Assembly (NCBI GenBank): GCA_015499995.1
Contig: JADNRV010000218.1
Span: 1 to 64,000, forward strand
Direction: 5' to 3'
DNA: 64,000 nt
Origin: Flammula alnicola
Lineage: Eukaryota; Basidiomycota; Agaricomycetes; Agaricales; Strophariaceae
Position numbers and translations under genes: made by a program. The notes beneath the pieces are model-generated. The model made no database searches, was not told the origin of the DNA, and saw nothing but the letters and a program-made list of their open reading frames with translations. Below are positions 1-11,600 of this stretch, one piece after another; positions within the stretch are counted from its first letter, which is position 1, and each line of letters begins with the position of its first letter.

Positions 1-1862
1 AAAATTAGAGCCCAAGAGATGAGGCTGATCGGAAACTCTTTGTTTCCAATCCACGTGTGCCGATTTGTCCACAAAATTGTGGACATACTGGAGAGAGAGG
101 TTGGTGGTAGGAACGACGGCAGCGCCGCGCATACCAGAAACAAGATCATGTGCTTCATCTTGAATCCCCCACTCCATGTCAGAGGGAGACTCAATAAAAG
201 TAACCTTGTGGTCAGGCGAACGCCTGAACCAAGGTTCAAGTACGTGACACACCATCAGAGACTGACTCTGAAAGGAGTGTGGCGAGGGATCCACCGAGAG
301 GCGAGCAGCATGCATCGCATCAGTGAAAATGGTAATGCGCTTAACATCCCCAAAGCCGACGGCATTGGAGATGGCAACGCGAATAGCAAAGAGCTCTGCA
401 TCTGTGGATGAGGCTCTTCCAGCAGCATGACACCCAGAATAGACCTGAGCGCCCTGCCATTTGATAACTACACCAGTGGCAGCTTGCCACCCCGGAGGGC
501 AGGAACCGTCAACACCAGCATAAGCGGCATCTGGATCATCCTCGAGAGACTCGAGAGACGCATCCAAAATAAGCTTCCAGGCTGCCTCAGGATCTTCGGA
601 CCTGCTAAAGCGAGGCTTGGAAAGCCACTTGAACCGATCAGAATACCGATCAAGGAGTCGATAACCCGGACGAGCCTCAGGAGCAAAGGGCTCCGTAGCC
701 TCAACAGGGACAGAGGAGTAACTGACGTTATCCATAAGACCACCCACCACTTTGCGACGATGGGCTGCAGGCATACATTCAACCGACATGGGATGGGGGG
801 TTGCACGCTTAAGTAACAGCCCGGCCATAAAAGACCGGATCGGATGAGTGTCTGAAAGAGTCGCGACTCGCACAGTGGAGCGGTCGCGCAATCTTTCGAG
901 AAGTATAGGGATGGGTAGGAGGCCCGCAAGGGCCTCCACCCCTCCCGAAGGTGAAGTACGGAAAGCACCCGTAATCCAAAGAGCAGCCTTGTGCTGAACC
1001 TGCACAAGCTGTTTGATAAGGCCCTTATTACGGGCACCCTTGAAGAACCACATGCGATACCCATAGGTGAATATAGGTACCACACACGTGCGATATAGAA
1101 GACACTTCTGCATAGGCAAGAGCCCCCTAGTTGAAGAACCAAGCATTTTCATCGATACAACCGACATAAAACCCTTGGTGGAGTAGTAACGCACATGCTC
1201 ATGGAAAGTGAGCTTGCGGTCAAAGTAAAAACCCAAGTACCGCCAAAACGGCTTGGGTTTGAGATAGTTAGCATGATCTCCGGTGAAAGGTGCATACCCG
1301 AGATTGATGCTAGGATTATAACTAGAGTGAGATCTATGGAAGTGAAAGATCTCAGACTTGTCGTGCTCGAGCGCTAAAGCAAACACCTTGAACAACTCGA
1401 AGATAACAGCGTATGCCTTTTTCAGCATCGCAATATTATGATCTAGCCACACATCTTGCACGATGAGTGTGCCATCATCAACATAAGAGAGAAGGTCAAC
1501 CCTCAACCCAAGGTCGAGGCACCTCTTCTCGAAAAGGCGCATGATAGGCGCCAAGTAGATAGCCGACAGGACAGGGGACAAGGCCGATCCCTGACCCACC
1601 CCCACGTCTGCCTGTAATGGGTCTGACAGGAAGGAATTCCACGCATAGCGTGTCTTCCTCTCCACCAGATATGATGAGAAAAACTTGACCACCAACAGAG
1701 GGAAGCCAAGTTTCCGAAGAATAATCACGAGCGCTTCGTGATTGAGTGAGGGTAAAAACTGAGCGAGATCGAAGGCGACCACGCTAGTCTTCAAACCCTT
1801 GGCCCATCCCGCACGCACAATGTGTGTGAGGAATAGCCCAGCATCCTCTGTGGAGCGCTGAC
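1..1862 (-). mobile_element. LINE copy 1: RT palm to RNase H, runs off the window start
   Basis: Reading the minus strand from about 1862 to 1 gives one apparently uninterrupted frame of more than 600 codons with no stop inside the window. It enters in the middle of the reverse transcriptase (AFDLAQFxPSLNH near 1780-1740), passes the catalytic YVDD at 1475-1486 and continues into an RNase H domain with AGVDGS at about 505-520 and TDAMHAAR at about 301-325. The domain order RT then RNase H is that of fungal LINEs of the Tad/I-like type. The 5' part (ORF1, endonuclease, RT fingers) is missing: at about 1858-1866 the sequence switches to a copia element through a short GTTCG-like microhomology. 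The same family recurs at least ten times in the window. Confidence 0.9.
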
Positions 1863-2191
1863 GAACACAGGCTCCGGTTCCAAAGGTGTGCCAATTGGCA
1901 TAAGAGCATTTTTGGCGAGTGGGCCAGAGCCAGCAATGCCAGGGAAGTGACGCTCATCAAATACAGCACGTTCAGAGACAACAAACTTCTTTGTGGCTGG
2001 ATTGTAGAACTGCCAACCCTTGTAACCAGTAGGGTAACCAACAAAGATGCATTTCTCCATGTGTGGCTGAAGCGACTTGCGTTTGTCCCTTTGGATGTAG
2101 ACATATGCAGTACAGCCCCAAACGCGCAAATGGCTCACATCTGGTTTCTTCTTGTACCATTCTGCATATGGAGTAGTATTAGGCAGAGGCG
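1863..2191 (-). pseudogene. copia integrase C-terminal fragment
   Basis: The minus frame reads HLRVWGCTAYVYI, then KCIFVGYPTGYKGWQFYNP, the typical post-catalytic part of copia integrase just ahead of the reverse transcriptase. It is the continuation of the gag-pol frame at 3835-5770; the 14-bp duplication cagtaggaagtcga brackets the element that separates them. The frame then runs into LINE sequence at about 1863, so it encodes nothing functional. A plus-strand copy of the same stretch occurs at 12839-13370. Confidence 0.85.
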
Positions 2192-2205
2192 CAGTAGGAA
2201 GTCGA

Positions 2206-3828
2206 AGGGGCGTGGTGGCTTAGCGGTTACTGCGTTGCCCTTAAGGGTGGCTGTGCACCATCCGAGAGGTGCTGGGTTCGATTCCTGGCCATAGCAAGTA
2301 CCATAAGCTTGTGACCTGGGTTCCATTCCATGGAATGCTGATGTAAGTCGTCTGCCGTTGGGCGCGTTATCAGTGTCGAGTGGTCTAAGGGCCTGGGCGG
2401 ACCACTGCGGTCACCTTTGGGCGACATGGGGGCATACTTTGGAGCTGGCATAAATCGTCTGCCATGTTGTGGGGCGTAGCAGGTGCACCGTGGGATGGTC
2501 TCCTCGCTGTAGTGAGCAATGGCCTAAGGGCCGCCGCAGGGATTGGGCACAATGAACACGCTGTAGGCCTACGTCGAGTGTGTAGAGTGTCCGGGGTCCA
2601 AGTGATTCCGTGGAATGCTGATGTAAATCGACCCTGGCACATTTGGGATCGTCGCATGGCCTCTTAGGTCTGTAAGTCGGCCAGGCTCGTGCAAAGCTGT
2701 ATTGGGGCACCTCAGATAGCAGCCCGTAAAGGGTCCGAAAGGATAGGACACGGTAAGAACCGGGAATTGGGCTGATAACAACCCGACCATGGGTAGACCA
2801 CCGGCATTGTGATCCGGGTTTCGGTCGCATACCCACCGGCGGATAACGCACTGCTTGAATGTGGGAGGCCTGTGGGCTGTCCAGGTGGGCCGCCGTTCGG
2901 CAAGGACAGGGCACCCGGCACGTCGCAATAGAGTAGTGAGCGGCGTCATTAGTCGCGAGTCTAAATGGCTGATCTCCCGGTTGCCATGTGGGAGGCTATG
3001 TGGGCTGTGGCATGTGAAGCACTACTGGGTTTGGATCGCGGCAAGACAGTGACTCTGGACAGGATTGGGGATCCGCGCTGAAAGGCATTAGCGAACCACC
3101 TGCTGGGGGACGGGAATGTATGGCCGGGAGTAGCGCCCTGGTGTCGGCTGGACCGTAGCGGTACTCGGATAGTCCCCTTGTACTGGCTCGACAGATCTAT
3201 ATCCACTGTCGCTCGATTGGGCATAATAAGTTCCATATCGGGTTAAGTTGAAGTGGCGGTGTTGTCAGTATGCCTTAGGGGCTGGCAATAGGGCTCCTCG
3301 CAAGAGGGGCCCTAAATCGCGGCAGTCAAATCTACTCGACTACTCGTGATGTGTTTCCGTATGGCGGCGGTGAAGTTTCGCAAGTGCCTAGGGCCCTGGT
3401 CGTCCCAGGCTGGTGGCGTTGACCTTCTGGGCTGGCGTCATGCGCCGTCAGCGGAGGACCCAGTTCGGTGGACGGCGGTGGGGGCTTCGGCTCCTGCTTA
3501 GCTATTACAACGTAAATTTTACCGTTAACCGGGGAGAGTCTGGCAGGCTCTCTTCACTTTCGGGTGACCCCCCTTCCCATCCCAATACTCTTATCTGCCG
3601 TTCGTGCAGTAGCGTTAACAATGCCGCAACGACGGACAATCTGTAGTTGCGAGACTACCTATCTGGGTTTCAGGCGGCTGTGCCGTCTCGCATGCTCACC
3701 GTCGAGCCAACTTCTTTCTTTTGCACGCGTAGTTTACCGCCTCTGTTTGTATTAGTTAGAGACCGGACTGCTTTCGTGCACCGGTATAAAATTGATGATT
3801 TTTAAAAATAAAAAAAAAAAAAAAAAAA
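2206..3828 (+). mobile_element. SINE-like element S1: tRNA head, core, LINE-derived tail
   Basis: A 1623-bp insertion in the copia integrase gene, bounded by the 14-bp duplication cagtaggaagtcga (2192-2205 and 3829-3842). The 5' end is a tRNA-like head with Pol III boxes (2216-2229 and 2275-2285). The middle is non-coding and shares blocks with S2 and S3 (about 3041-3313 is the best shared part). The 3' part from about 3313 matches the 3' untranslated region of the LINE family in this window and ends in a poly(A) run. No protein frame is convincing. The length is far above that of ordinary SINEs. It is most likely non-autonomous and moved by the LINE. Confidence 0.82.
2216..2285 (+). promoter_or_regulatory. 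Pol III A and B boxes of S1
   Basis: TGGCTTAGCGGTTA at 2216-2229 fits the tRNA A box, and GGTTCGATTCC at 2275-2285 is a perfect B box; the spacing is tRNA-like. This is an internal RNA polymerase III promoter at the extreme 5' end of the inserted element. Confidence 0.8.
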
Positions 3829-5770
3829 CAGTAGGAAGTCGATTCCAGACATGTATATATGCAGCCAAAGCGTGCGCCCAGAACGATGCAGGAAGGTGCG
3901 CTTCATTGAGCATGGCAGTAACGTGATCCGCAATAGTGCGGTTTGCTCGCTCTGCAACTCCATTCTGTTGGAGGCGATTATGCGTAGTATGGCATCGCAC
4001 AATGCCACATTGATCTGTAAAGTGAATAAAAGCATTAGACATAAATTCACCACTCTTGTCATCCTGCATAGACTTGATCTTGCAATTCAATTGGTTCTCA
4101 GCATGCGCTTTAAATGTCTTGAATGCCTCAAATGTGTCACTCTTCCGTTTTAACAGCATTACAGCGCGAAGCTTGGTGCAGTCATCAATGAAGGTCACCC
4201 AGTAACAGTAACCTTCTGGAGTAGGAATGGGAAGAGGACCATGGAGATCAGTGTGGATCAATTCTAGCGGTCTAGGAGAATGACTATGCGAGGTTGGGAA
4301 TGGATTAGACGTCATTTTGCCTGCGAGGCATGGTTCACAAATAGGATCTGGTTGTAACTTAGAGTCAAGCACAAGTCCAGTCACTAACTCGCCCTTGAGC
4401 AGTTTCTGAATCACGTCGTAGCTATGTTGGCCAAGACGACAATGCCAGAGGTTGAGATCAAATGGCAGAGTGGCAGAGACATTGGCAAACTCCGGAATTG
4501 GCTCAGTAACACCATCAAGTACACCTGTGTTCTCCGAAGTCACTGTGGCCATAAATAGTGTCTTTTGAGCGCGTTTAAAGTACATGGTAGTCTCATCAAC
4601 TTCCAGTTTGATGTGTTTGCGCTTTGTGAGATAAAGACAGGCCAATAAGTTATTTCGGAGTTGGGGTACATGCAAGACTCTGGTTAACTCTACAGAACGA
4701 GATTCCTTTCCATTGACAATTGGACTGAACAACACAATACCAATACCTGCAGAGTAGATGATAGTGTGATCTGCTAGCTTGACTGGGACGCGATATGGCG
4801 CGTAATTGCGCACCCAGTGATGATGAGGGGTCATATGAGAAGTGGCCCCTGTATCTGCAAGCCAATAGAAGTCAGCATCACTCTGCAAATTGGATGGATC
4901 ATAGGTAGAGAGAGCACTCGCATTTCCAGCATACTCTGTAACATTCTCCTCGGACTTTGGAGTGGTCTCCTGCGCTTTGTTCACTTTTCTGCCCTTCTTG
5001 CGATATTCTCACACGCTCTCCTGCACGTTTTGCTGCGCTTTGATAAAGCGGTTACACTTGTCCTGTGTGTGATTGGACATACCGCAAAATGTGCATTTGA
5101 GCGCAGGAGGTGCAGATGATGTAGCGAGCTCAGAACCAATGGTAGGAGCGTCTGAGGCGCGATGGCGACGCTGCGCTTCCTCTGTGACAAATGCCTGCTG
5201 AATTGCGGACTTGTCAAGCTTGTCCATAAGCAACAGAGATGAAGCAAAGGTGCTGTACTCGTCCGGAAGCACGCAGATCATTGCCATGGATGCGAGCTCA
5301 TCATCGAGCTTGGCAAGGTCGAATCCGGTAGGGCGAAGGTCCTGGATGTGGCGAATGGAGGTATCAACTCTATTCATGAAAGTCTGAAGAGTTTCATCCT
5401 CTTGCTTCTGAATGGAGAATAAGTCGTCATAGGCATTAAAGCGTGCGCCCGGATGCTTCTGCTGATGAATATCGCGCAGAGCAGTCCAGATCTTGACTGG
5501 ATCATCCTCAATTCCATTGAAGTGGATCTTCTGATCATCCTCTACAAGCATATACATCATTCCAGACACTTTGTCTGATTTAAGCGTCCAGTCATCAAAT
5601 GCTTTGGTCTCCTCTGCTGTAGGCATCGCAGGGAGTGTAGGCTTGGTAGATGTGCCATTTACAATGCGCCAGACACCATTTGCATGAAGCCAGGCCTGCA
5701 TATCACCGGACCAAGTGTTATAATTGAAAGCATTCAATTTCGTGATTTGGGGCATGTGTAAAGAAGACAT
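3829..5770 (-). pseudogene. copia gag-protease-integrase polyprotein, one in-frame TGA
   Basis: The start at 5770 opens a 253-codon gag whose zinc knuckle CTFCGMSNHTQDKC (CX2CX4HX4C) lies near residues 226-239. A TGA at 5011-5009 stops it; the same frame then continues (open to 3835 and beyond) with the protease motif WLADTGATSHMT, the pre-integrase zinc finger (LWHCRLGQHSYD to CEPC), and the integrase core with Asp in LIHTD, Asp in MQDDKSGEF and Glu in QQNGVAERANRT. Gag packages the RNA, protease matures the particle and integrase inserts the cDNA. The TGA sits where CGA is expected, so it is probably a CpG mutation of a single gag-pol frame. The frame leaves the element at 3828 into the poly(A) of S1. 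Confidence 0.9.
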
Positions 5771-6134
5771 GATTGCGAGGAATCCGTGGAGAGCGGAGGA
5801 GCGCGAGTTGGTGGGGATATGCGGAATAGTGTCCGGATATGTGTAAATGAGTTGTACGACGTTCCGTGCGCAGTAGGTGCGGTGAACTCGGAAATGAAAT
5901 GAAAGTGTAAACTAGAGTATTCTAGACAACACTATATAAAAGTGTATGTAACTCGGAGTCCAGGCGGTTGTTCTGAGCGCAACTCAGCCCTAATGACGTG
6001 CAAGCTCGTCCTTACTAGCAGCGGCAATATAAGGCCGGGCCTGGCAAGGGTTTACAAGTAATGAGAGGTAATATGCCTGATGAAAGCTAACTACTAATAT
6101 ATTTCATTCGCAAAACACCTGTTTGAAGCGCTTA

Positions 6135-6153
6135 GAGCGTGGGGCCCATAACC
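6135..6153 (-). promoter_or_regulatory. copia primer binding site, half-tRNA iMet type
   Basis: Directly inside the 5' LTR, the plus strand reads gagcgtggggcccataacc, which resembles the anticodon arm of initiator tRNA-Met. Drosophila copia and Ty5 are known to prime from this internal region using a cleaved tRNA. A second copy with one change lies at 15582-15600, again touching an LTR edge. Confidence 0.75.
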
Positions 6154-6248
6154 TGTTAAAGGTGGCAAGCGCGGGAACATGTGACGCAGCTGTGCGCCAA
6201 ATATGAGCAACTCGAAGCGAGGGACACAGGAGCTATAGTAAGCTGAAG

Positions 6249-7334
6249 TTTTTTTTTTTTTTTTTTTTTTTAAAAATTAACAATTTACGAGCTATAGGGC
6301 CCCCCCGAAGGGAAGCCCTACCATCTTGCGCCCTTGCGGGGCAGACGCCAGCTTGTGCTGGTACCCAGAATCAACTTAGACTCAATACCTGGCTTAACCA
6401 GCCAGGTGAACCGACAGAGGATTTAGTGCTCTACTCGAGCCGGGTCGCAGGGGACTGCCCTGGCCCGCTACGGCTCGCGTCTCCCCGGGGAGTTCATATA
6501 GAGCCCCGAGTACTCGGTTTCCCATTGCAGGGCAGCTGGTTCACTTAAGCCAATCGGCGCAAATCCCCATCTGTCCCCACTCTCTGTCTTGCCAGCAACC
6601 AACCATGTTGTGCGTCTGAGAACTGATCTGACAGACAAGTCTCAGCATGGAGTTATTTCAGGCTACCTTCCCTATTGGTATGCTCGGTCCAAGGGGCCAC
6701 CTTGCAGAGACACCCCCCGGAGTGTCTGCAACGGCCCGGGGCTAACACCTATGGCCTCCCAGTAAGGCGGTTCATGGTCCCTGGACTATTTGCCCAACCA
6801 TTGAGTGACCCTGGTAGAGGCCACCAATGATGCCGCACTTTACAGCTTGCAGATCGACCCTGCCCTTCGATGCTGACTAACAACCATCTGACTCAGTTTG
6901 TGCCAGTTGGCGCTGGACCGGTCTTCAGCAGTGGAGGGTGGCCTGGCCCTTCTCAGGACGTTCAGCTTGTTCTATATATAACTACCCCCGCTTACTGGGC
7001 CCTGTGCTTTCGCTCCCGCAATGGGTACGACAGGTGTATCAAGCCTGCCAATTTGGGGTACGGTGATCGTTTCCCTCCGATATGCCATAGGCTTGCCAGG
7101 CCCGGAGATCCGCATCCCACACGGCCGGAGGATCATGACGACCAGCCTTAGTCCTGTATCCGTTTACCGGCGTACAGTACCGATTGTGACAGTAACCAAC
7201 TGTTTGTCACAAACTCCCTCCTTTGTAATCAGGTAGAAGGGGTGAGCAGGAATCGAACCCACAACCTTTCCAGCAGCTGCACAGCCACCTCAACAAGTCT
7301 TTAGTGATCGAAACCACTGGGCTACTGTGGCCCG
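6249..7334 (-). mobile_element. SINE-like element S3 with a different tRNA head
   Basis: A 1086-bp minus-strand insertion in a copia LTR with a perfect 12-bp duplication agtaagctgaag (6237-6248 and 7335-7346). Its 3' end is the poly(T) at 6249-6271, preceded in sense by a TAAATTGTTAATTT tail close to the LINE tail TAAATTGTTGATTT. Its 5' end is a tRNA-like head with the A box at 7324-7312 and the B box GGTTCGATTCC at 7259-7249. The head differs from that of S1 and S2, but the core at 6298-6592 shares ordered blocks with theirs (GCAAGACAGAGA, a GGGGAT..GCGC block, CCTCTGTCGGT and a GGGCTCCCT..GGGGCCCTA-like block). No coding capacity seen. Confidence 0.82.
7249..7324 (-). promoter_or_regulatory. 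Pol III A and B boxes of S3
   Basis: On the minus strand TAGCCCAGTGGTT (7324-7312) fits an A box and GGTTCGATTCC (7259-7249) is a perfect B box. They sit at the 5' edge of the insertion, next to the target duplication. Confidence 0.75.
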
Positions 7335-7619
7335 AGTAAGCTGAAGTCCAGAGTGAGTAACTAGTTGTATTGGGCAAAATACTAACTACTTGCCTGAAGT
7401 CCAGAGTGAGTAACTAAGGACTTCTGGCAAATGTCAAAAGACTTTATATACTAAATAGAAAGGATCTAGAAAGGATCTGGAGATGATCTAGAACTTGATA
7501 AGGATCTAATCTACAAATGCACAACAAGTGAAAAGGAGGAAGTGCAGATAAGAGATCAGATAAGAGATAAGATAAGATAAGATAAGATAACTTGGAGACA
7601 TGTGCAGGCAGTTTTAACA

Positions 7620-8028
7620 GGGAAGGATGTCCAGTGTAGTATAAATCAGAATGTGATCCGACTTAAGCTGGTTTCACGGGAGGCGAACAGTGGTATAGTT
7701 CAACACCTGGTCAGGTGGAACGAAAGCCAGATTGATCACCGTTTTGCATTTGGTGTGATCCCTCGGAATGTGAGTGGGACCCAGATTGCCCAAGGCAGCA
7801 AGTTCGAGCCCAAGAATAGCTGCAGACTGCTGCAGCGAAAGAGAGCACCCCTCCTGAGTAGAACCAGGGTCCCAATCTGGAGAGTGCGCGTTAAAGTCCC
7901 CCATCATTAAATGACAGCGTGGAAGCTCATGATCGTGATTCTTGAGCCAGTTAATGGCCCCATGATCGGCGTCTGAATATACATTCAGAAGATAGAAGGT
8001 ATTCTCGCCCGAGGAGAGCGAGAGCACC
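7620..8028 (-). pseudogene. LINE endonuclease fragment
   Basis: The minus frame contains TFYLLNVYSDADHGAINWL, MMGDFNAHSPDWDP and HIPRDHTKCKTVI, the middle of an APE-type endonuclease like that at 42164-42945. It is cut at 7620 by a copia LTR and at about 8028 by an inverted piece of the same LINE family. It is a relic. Confidence 0.85.
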
Positions 8029-8157
8029 CCGCACCTCTCCTTCGCGTGGCGTCGAGGCCCTTGCCGGTCTTCTGCCCATGCATCTACTTTTGGATAGGTT
8101 GAACTCTTGGGCAATTGCTCGGATTTCTCTCTTGTCTGACACCCATCCGGTCCGATC
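8029..8157 (+). pseudogene. short LINE fragment between RT and RNase H, inverted
   Basis: The plus strand matches the LINE region encoding RTSPxGGVEALAGLLPI and LSDTHPVRS (compare 44900-45030), with several changes. It abuts the endonuclease fragment on the left and copia 3' sequence on the right. Such a short inverted piece suggests rearrangement or an assembly join. Confidence 0.65.
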
Positions 8158-8283
8158 ACACTCCCTGCTCCCAAGGTTCAATTTTGTAGAGACCAAATGG
8201 GCATTAGGCCTTAATCTCTTTCTACTTTTCTTTTATCTATGGACTCTGTAGCCTACTTTGGAGACTTGTGAGATCACGGGGGA
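8158..8283 (+). pseudogene. copia pol 3' end and polypurine tract
   Basis: Nearly identical to 16966-17088: the last codons of copia RNase H (PAPKVQFCRDQMGIRP), a short 3' untranslated stretch, and the purine run cacggggga directly before the LTR. It lacks all upstream coding sequence. Confidence 0.85.
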
Positions 8284-8662
8284 TGTTAAAACTGCCTGCA
8301 CATGTCTCCAAGTTATCTTATCTTATCTTATCTTATCTCTTATCTGATCTCTTATCTGCACTTCCTCCTTTTCACTTGTTGTGCATTTGTAGATTAGATT
8401 CTTATCATGTTCTAGATCATCTCTAGATCATCTCCAGATACTTTCTAGATCTTTTCTATTTAGTATATAAAGTCTTTTGACATTTGCCAGAAGTCCTTAG
8501 TTACTCACTCTGGACTTCAGGCAAGTAGTTAGTATTTTGCCCAATACAATCAGTTACTCACTCTGGACTTCAGCTTACTATAGCTCCTGTGTCCCTCACT
8601 TCGAGTTGCTCATATTAGGTGCACAGCTGCGTCACACGTTCCCGCGCTTGCCACCTTTAACA
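8284..8662 (+). repeat. copia 3' LTR, sense orientation
   Basis: A 379-bp LTR starting TGTTAAAACTGCC and ending CCTTTAACA. CTTATC repeats at 8313-8359 lie upstream of a TATATAAAG box at 8464-8472. The right flank ccaag lies inside LINE copy 3, whose last codons are replaced by LTR-encoded residues. Confidence 0.9.
8313..8472 (+). promoter_or_regulatory. GATA-factor site cluster and TATA box in the copia LTR
   Basis: At least six CTTATC (reverse GATAAG) motifs in tandem at 8313-8359, and a TATATAAAG box at 8464-8472. Fungal GATA factors recognise HGATAR. The same arrangement is kept in the LTRs at 6154, 12942, 15601 and 17089. Promoter function is inferred. Confidence 0.55.
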
Positions 8663-11600
8663 CCAAGGGCCCTAGGGTCGTCGATTTTGAACCGCTCGTA
8701 GTACGAGCCGATCGGAGCATGATTCGTAATTAAACGGCACATGCGGGCAAAGAGCTGAGAGCTCTGACCGCCTCCAATCAGCCAAGGCCTGCCTTTGATG
8801 GGTGTTGGCCTGAGGGACTCACCGCTGTTCAAGTCCTTAAGGTCCATGAATTGGGACCCAAGATAAAGAGGACGCTCCTGGACCTCATTGGCCCAGTGTT
8901 TCCATAACAACTTGTCTTCGTCTTTGCGAAGATAATCAAGAGAGAGTTGAGAGTCAAGCCCGGCGTGAATGCCAGGCCTGCCCGCGACGAGGTCATGAGC
9001 CTCTTGATGGATGCCCCACTCCAAGTCGGAGGGAGACTCGACGAATTCGACCCTATGGTTTATAGACCTCTCAAACCATGGCTCAAGTAGCCGACACACC
9101 AACAGTGATACATACTGAAAGGAGTGCAGAGAAGGATCAACGGCGAGCCGTGCAGCATGCATGGCGTCCATGAAAATAATGACACAATTAACATCGGGAT
9201 ACCGAATGGCATTCGCGATGGCAATCCTGATGGCAAAGAGCTCTGCATCAGTGCTAGTAGCCCTGCCAGCAGAGTGGGATCCAGAATAAACCTGGCCACC
9301 CTCCTGTTTGATAACAACACCAGTAGCGACCTGCGACGAGCCCGGAGGCGCGCTGCCGTCTACTCCAGCATAGATAGAATGAGGCTCGTCGTCGAGCTTC
9401 TCAATGAGCTTGTTAAGCATGATCTTCCATGCTGCATCAGGATCTGCTGCATTGGAAAATCGGGGGAATTGAGTCCACTTGAACTGGTCAGAGAACCGAT
9501 CCAATAGACGATGACCGGATTGAGCCTCTAGAACAAAAGGCTCCATAGGTTCAATCCTGAGAGGGAGGCCATATGTGTTCTCCATAACAGCACCGAGCAC
9601 CCTCGAGTGCTCGCCGACTCCCATAAACTCTGCAGACCTCACATGGGGTTCTGCTCGTTTAAGAAACGGTCCAGCCATAAGAGACCGGACAGGATGAGTA
9701 TCTGAAAGGGTGGCGACACGGAACATAGCCCGGTTGCACAATCTATTCAGAAGTATGGGGATGGGGAGGAGGCCCACAAGGGCCTCGACCCCTCCTGTAG
9801 GTGAAGTGCGGAATGCACCTGTGATCCAGATAGCTGCCTTACGCTGCATGGTCGTAAGGTGTTTCATGATGTCTTTGCACTTGGCACCATGGAAATACCA
9901 CATGCGAAACCCATAGGTAGCTATGGGCAGCACACATGTACGATAGAGGAGTCTCTTCTGCATGGGAAAGAGACCCCTCGTGGAGGAACCCAGCATTTTC
10001 ATCAAAGTAACCGATGTCAATGCCTTGGTGGTATAGTACCGCGCATGCTCATTGAAAGTCAGCTTGCGGTCAAAATAAAAACCCAAGTATCGCCAGAATG
10101 GCTTGGGTTTTAGGGGAGTATCTCCAGTGTACGGGGCATAGCCAAGGTCAATAGAGGGATTTTTCTTTTCGTGTGACCGGTCGAAGTGGAAAATCTCCGA
10201 CTTGTCATGCTCAAGAGCGAGTGCGAACCTTGTAAAGAGGTCGAATATAATAGCATATGCCATGGTAAGCATAGCATTATTCCCTTGAAGTGAACCACCC
10301 TGAGTAATCAAGGTGCCATCATCAACATACGAGAGCAAGTCGACCTGCCGAGGAATCTCCCCAGCGGCACGCTGCTCGAACAAATGCATAATAGGTGAAA
10401 GGTAGAGGGCAGAAAGGACCGGCAACAATGCCGACCCTTGTCTGACCCCCACATCTGCCTGAAGAGGGTCTGACAGAAAGGAATTCCATGTATACCGTGT
10501 TTTCCTATCTATCAGATAAGATGCAAAAAATTTGACTACCAGAGGTGGAAAGCCAAGCTTCCGAAGATTAATCACGAGAGCGTCGTGATTGAGAGAGGGG
10601 AAGAACTGAGCGAGATCAAAGGCGACCATGCTAGTCTTCATTCCTCTGGTCCACCCAGCGCGCACCAAGTGCATAAGGTATAGACCGGCATCCTCAGTGG
10701 AGCGCTGGCGGACGCCCCCAACCTGATTGGGATGAAAAATGTCCAGATTGACGGCGTCAAACTGGATGCGATTCGAGATCATTTTCTCGACAAGTTTACC
10801 GAGGGTGTTCAAAAGCATGATGGGCCTGAATGCCTTCGGGGCAGAGTAGGAGGGTTTATTCGGCTTTGGAATAATGACCAAGAGAGACTCCTTAAATACT
10901 GACAGCCAGTAGCCCACACGCATGCAGGCATTGGCAATCGAAATGATGACCGCAACAGAGTGCTGGTCACGACGTACTATCCCTTTCAGGTGGGACCAAT
11001 TGATATAATCCAGACCCGGCGAGGATAAGCTCGAACATGCAGAGAGAGCCTCTGTGAGTTCGAGCGCAGAAAAGGCAACCCACTCCTGGACGGGCATCTG
11101 GGGGATGGAGTTGAGGAGATCAGCATCGAACTCTCGGTCAGAGGCCGAGTTATAAGTGCCGTGAAGCGCGTCCCAGAGGGACGGCATGTCATTGCAAGGC
11201 TCTCCTTTGTATTGGATAGCCTCACATGGAGGAAGTTTGCGCTGCTGGATCCAGTTCATTAGATCCCATGGGCGCTTATTAGTCGATGCAATTTCATGGA
11301 TCCATTGATCAAAGAAATCACGCTTGACATCCCGGACGATCTTCCGGAAAGATTTCCAGTTCTCGGGGGAGCGATCCGCCCGGAACTTGAGAAGGGCATC
11401 AGAGCACTCCTGGTTCCACCAGGGCTTTGATCGCCGGGTTACAAAGGCCTCCTTTGCATGGGCATCTCATGCAGTGGAGAAGATCAATGCGACAGCTTGC
11501 GCCGCAGCTTTGATCTGTTCCTCGGTAGTCAGGGGGGCTGCCGGATCGATCGTCCAGAAGCCTGCACTGATAGATGCAATGAAAGCAGGAACTGCATCCA

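Larger units (their letters stand above)
1863..7619 (-). mobile_element. Ty1/copia element, 5' LTR to integrase, 3' half missing
   Basis: Minus-strand copia-type LTR retrotransposon. In coding order it has a 5' LTR (7619-6154, split by a SINE-like element), a primer binding site (6153-6135), a leader, gag, protease and integrase (5770-3829), a second SINE-like insertion (3828-2206) and the integrase C-terminal region (2191-1863). Reverse transcriptase, RNase H and the 3' LTR are absent because the element is joined to a LINE at about 1863. Removing the two inserted elements restores continuity on both sides, since each is bounded by a target duplication. The RT/RNase H half of the same family is present separately at 15980-17018. 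Confidence 0.88.
6154..7619 (-). repeat. copia 5' LTR, split by S3
   Basis: The LTR family is about 380 bp and begins and ends with TGTTAAA and TTTAACA. Here it occupies 6154-6248 and 7347-7619; S3 and one copy of its target duplication lie between. In sense orientation it carries a run of CTTATC motifs followed by a TATATAAA box. The outer flank (ggaag) lies in a LINE endonuclease fragment. Confidence 0.9.

Noticed and set aside
468..1142. A 224-codon minus-strand protein
   Set aside because: It is an out-of-frame shadow of the LINE RT/RNase H frame; the same shadow appears at 26812-27339.
2212..2290. Genuine tRNA genes at 2212, 7335 and 13377
   Set aside because: Boxes are good, but no cloverleaf closes properly, and each sits exactly at the 5' edge of a duplicated, poly(A)-tailed insertion.
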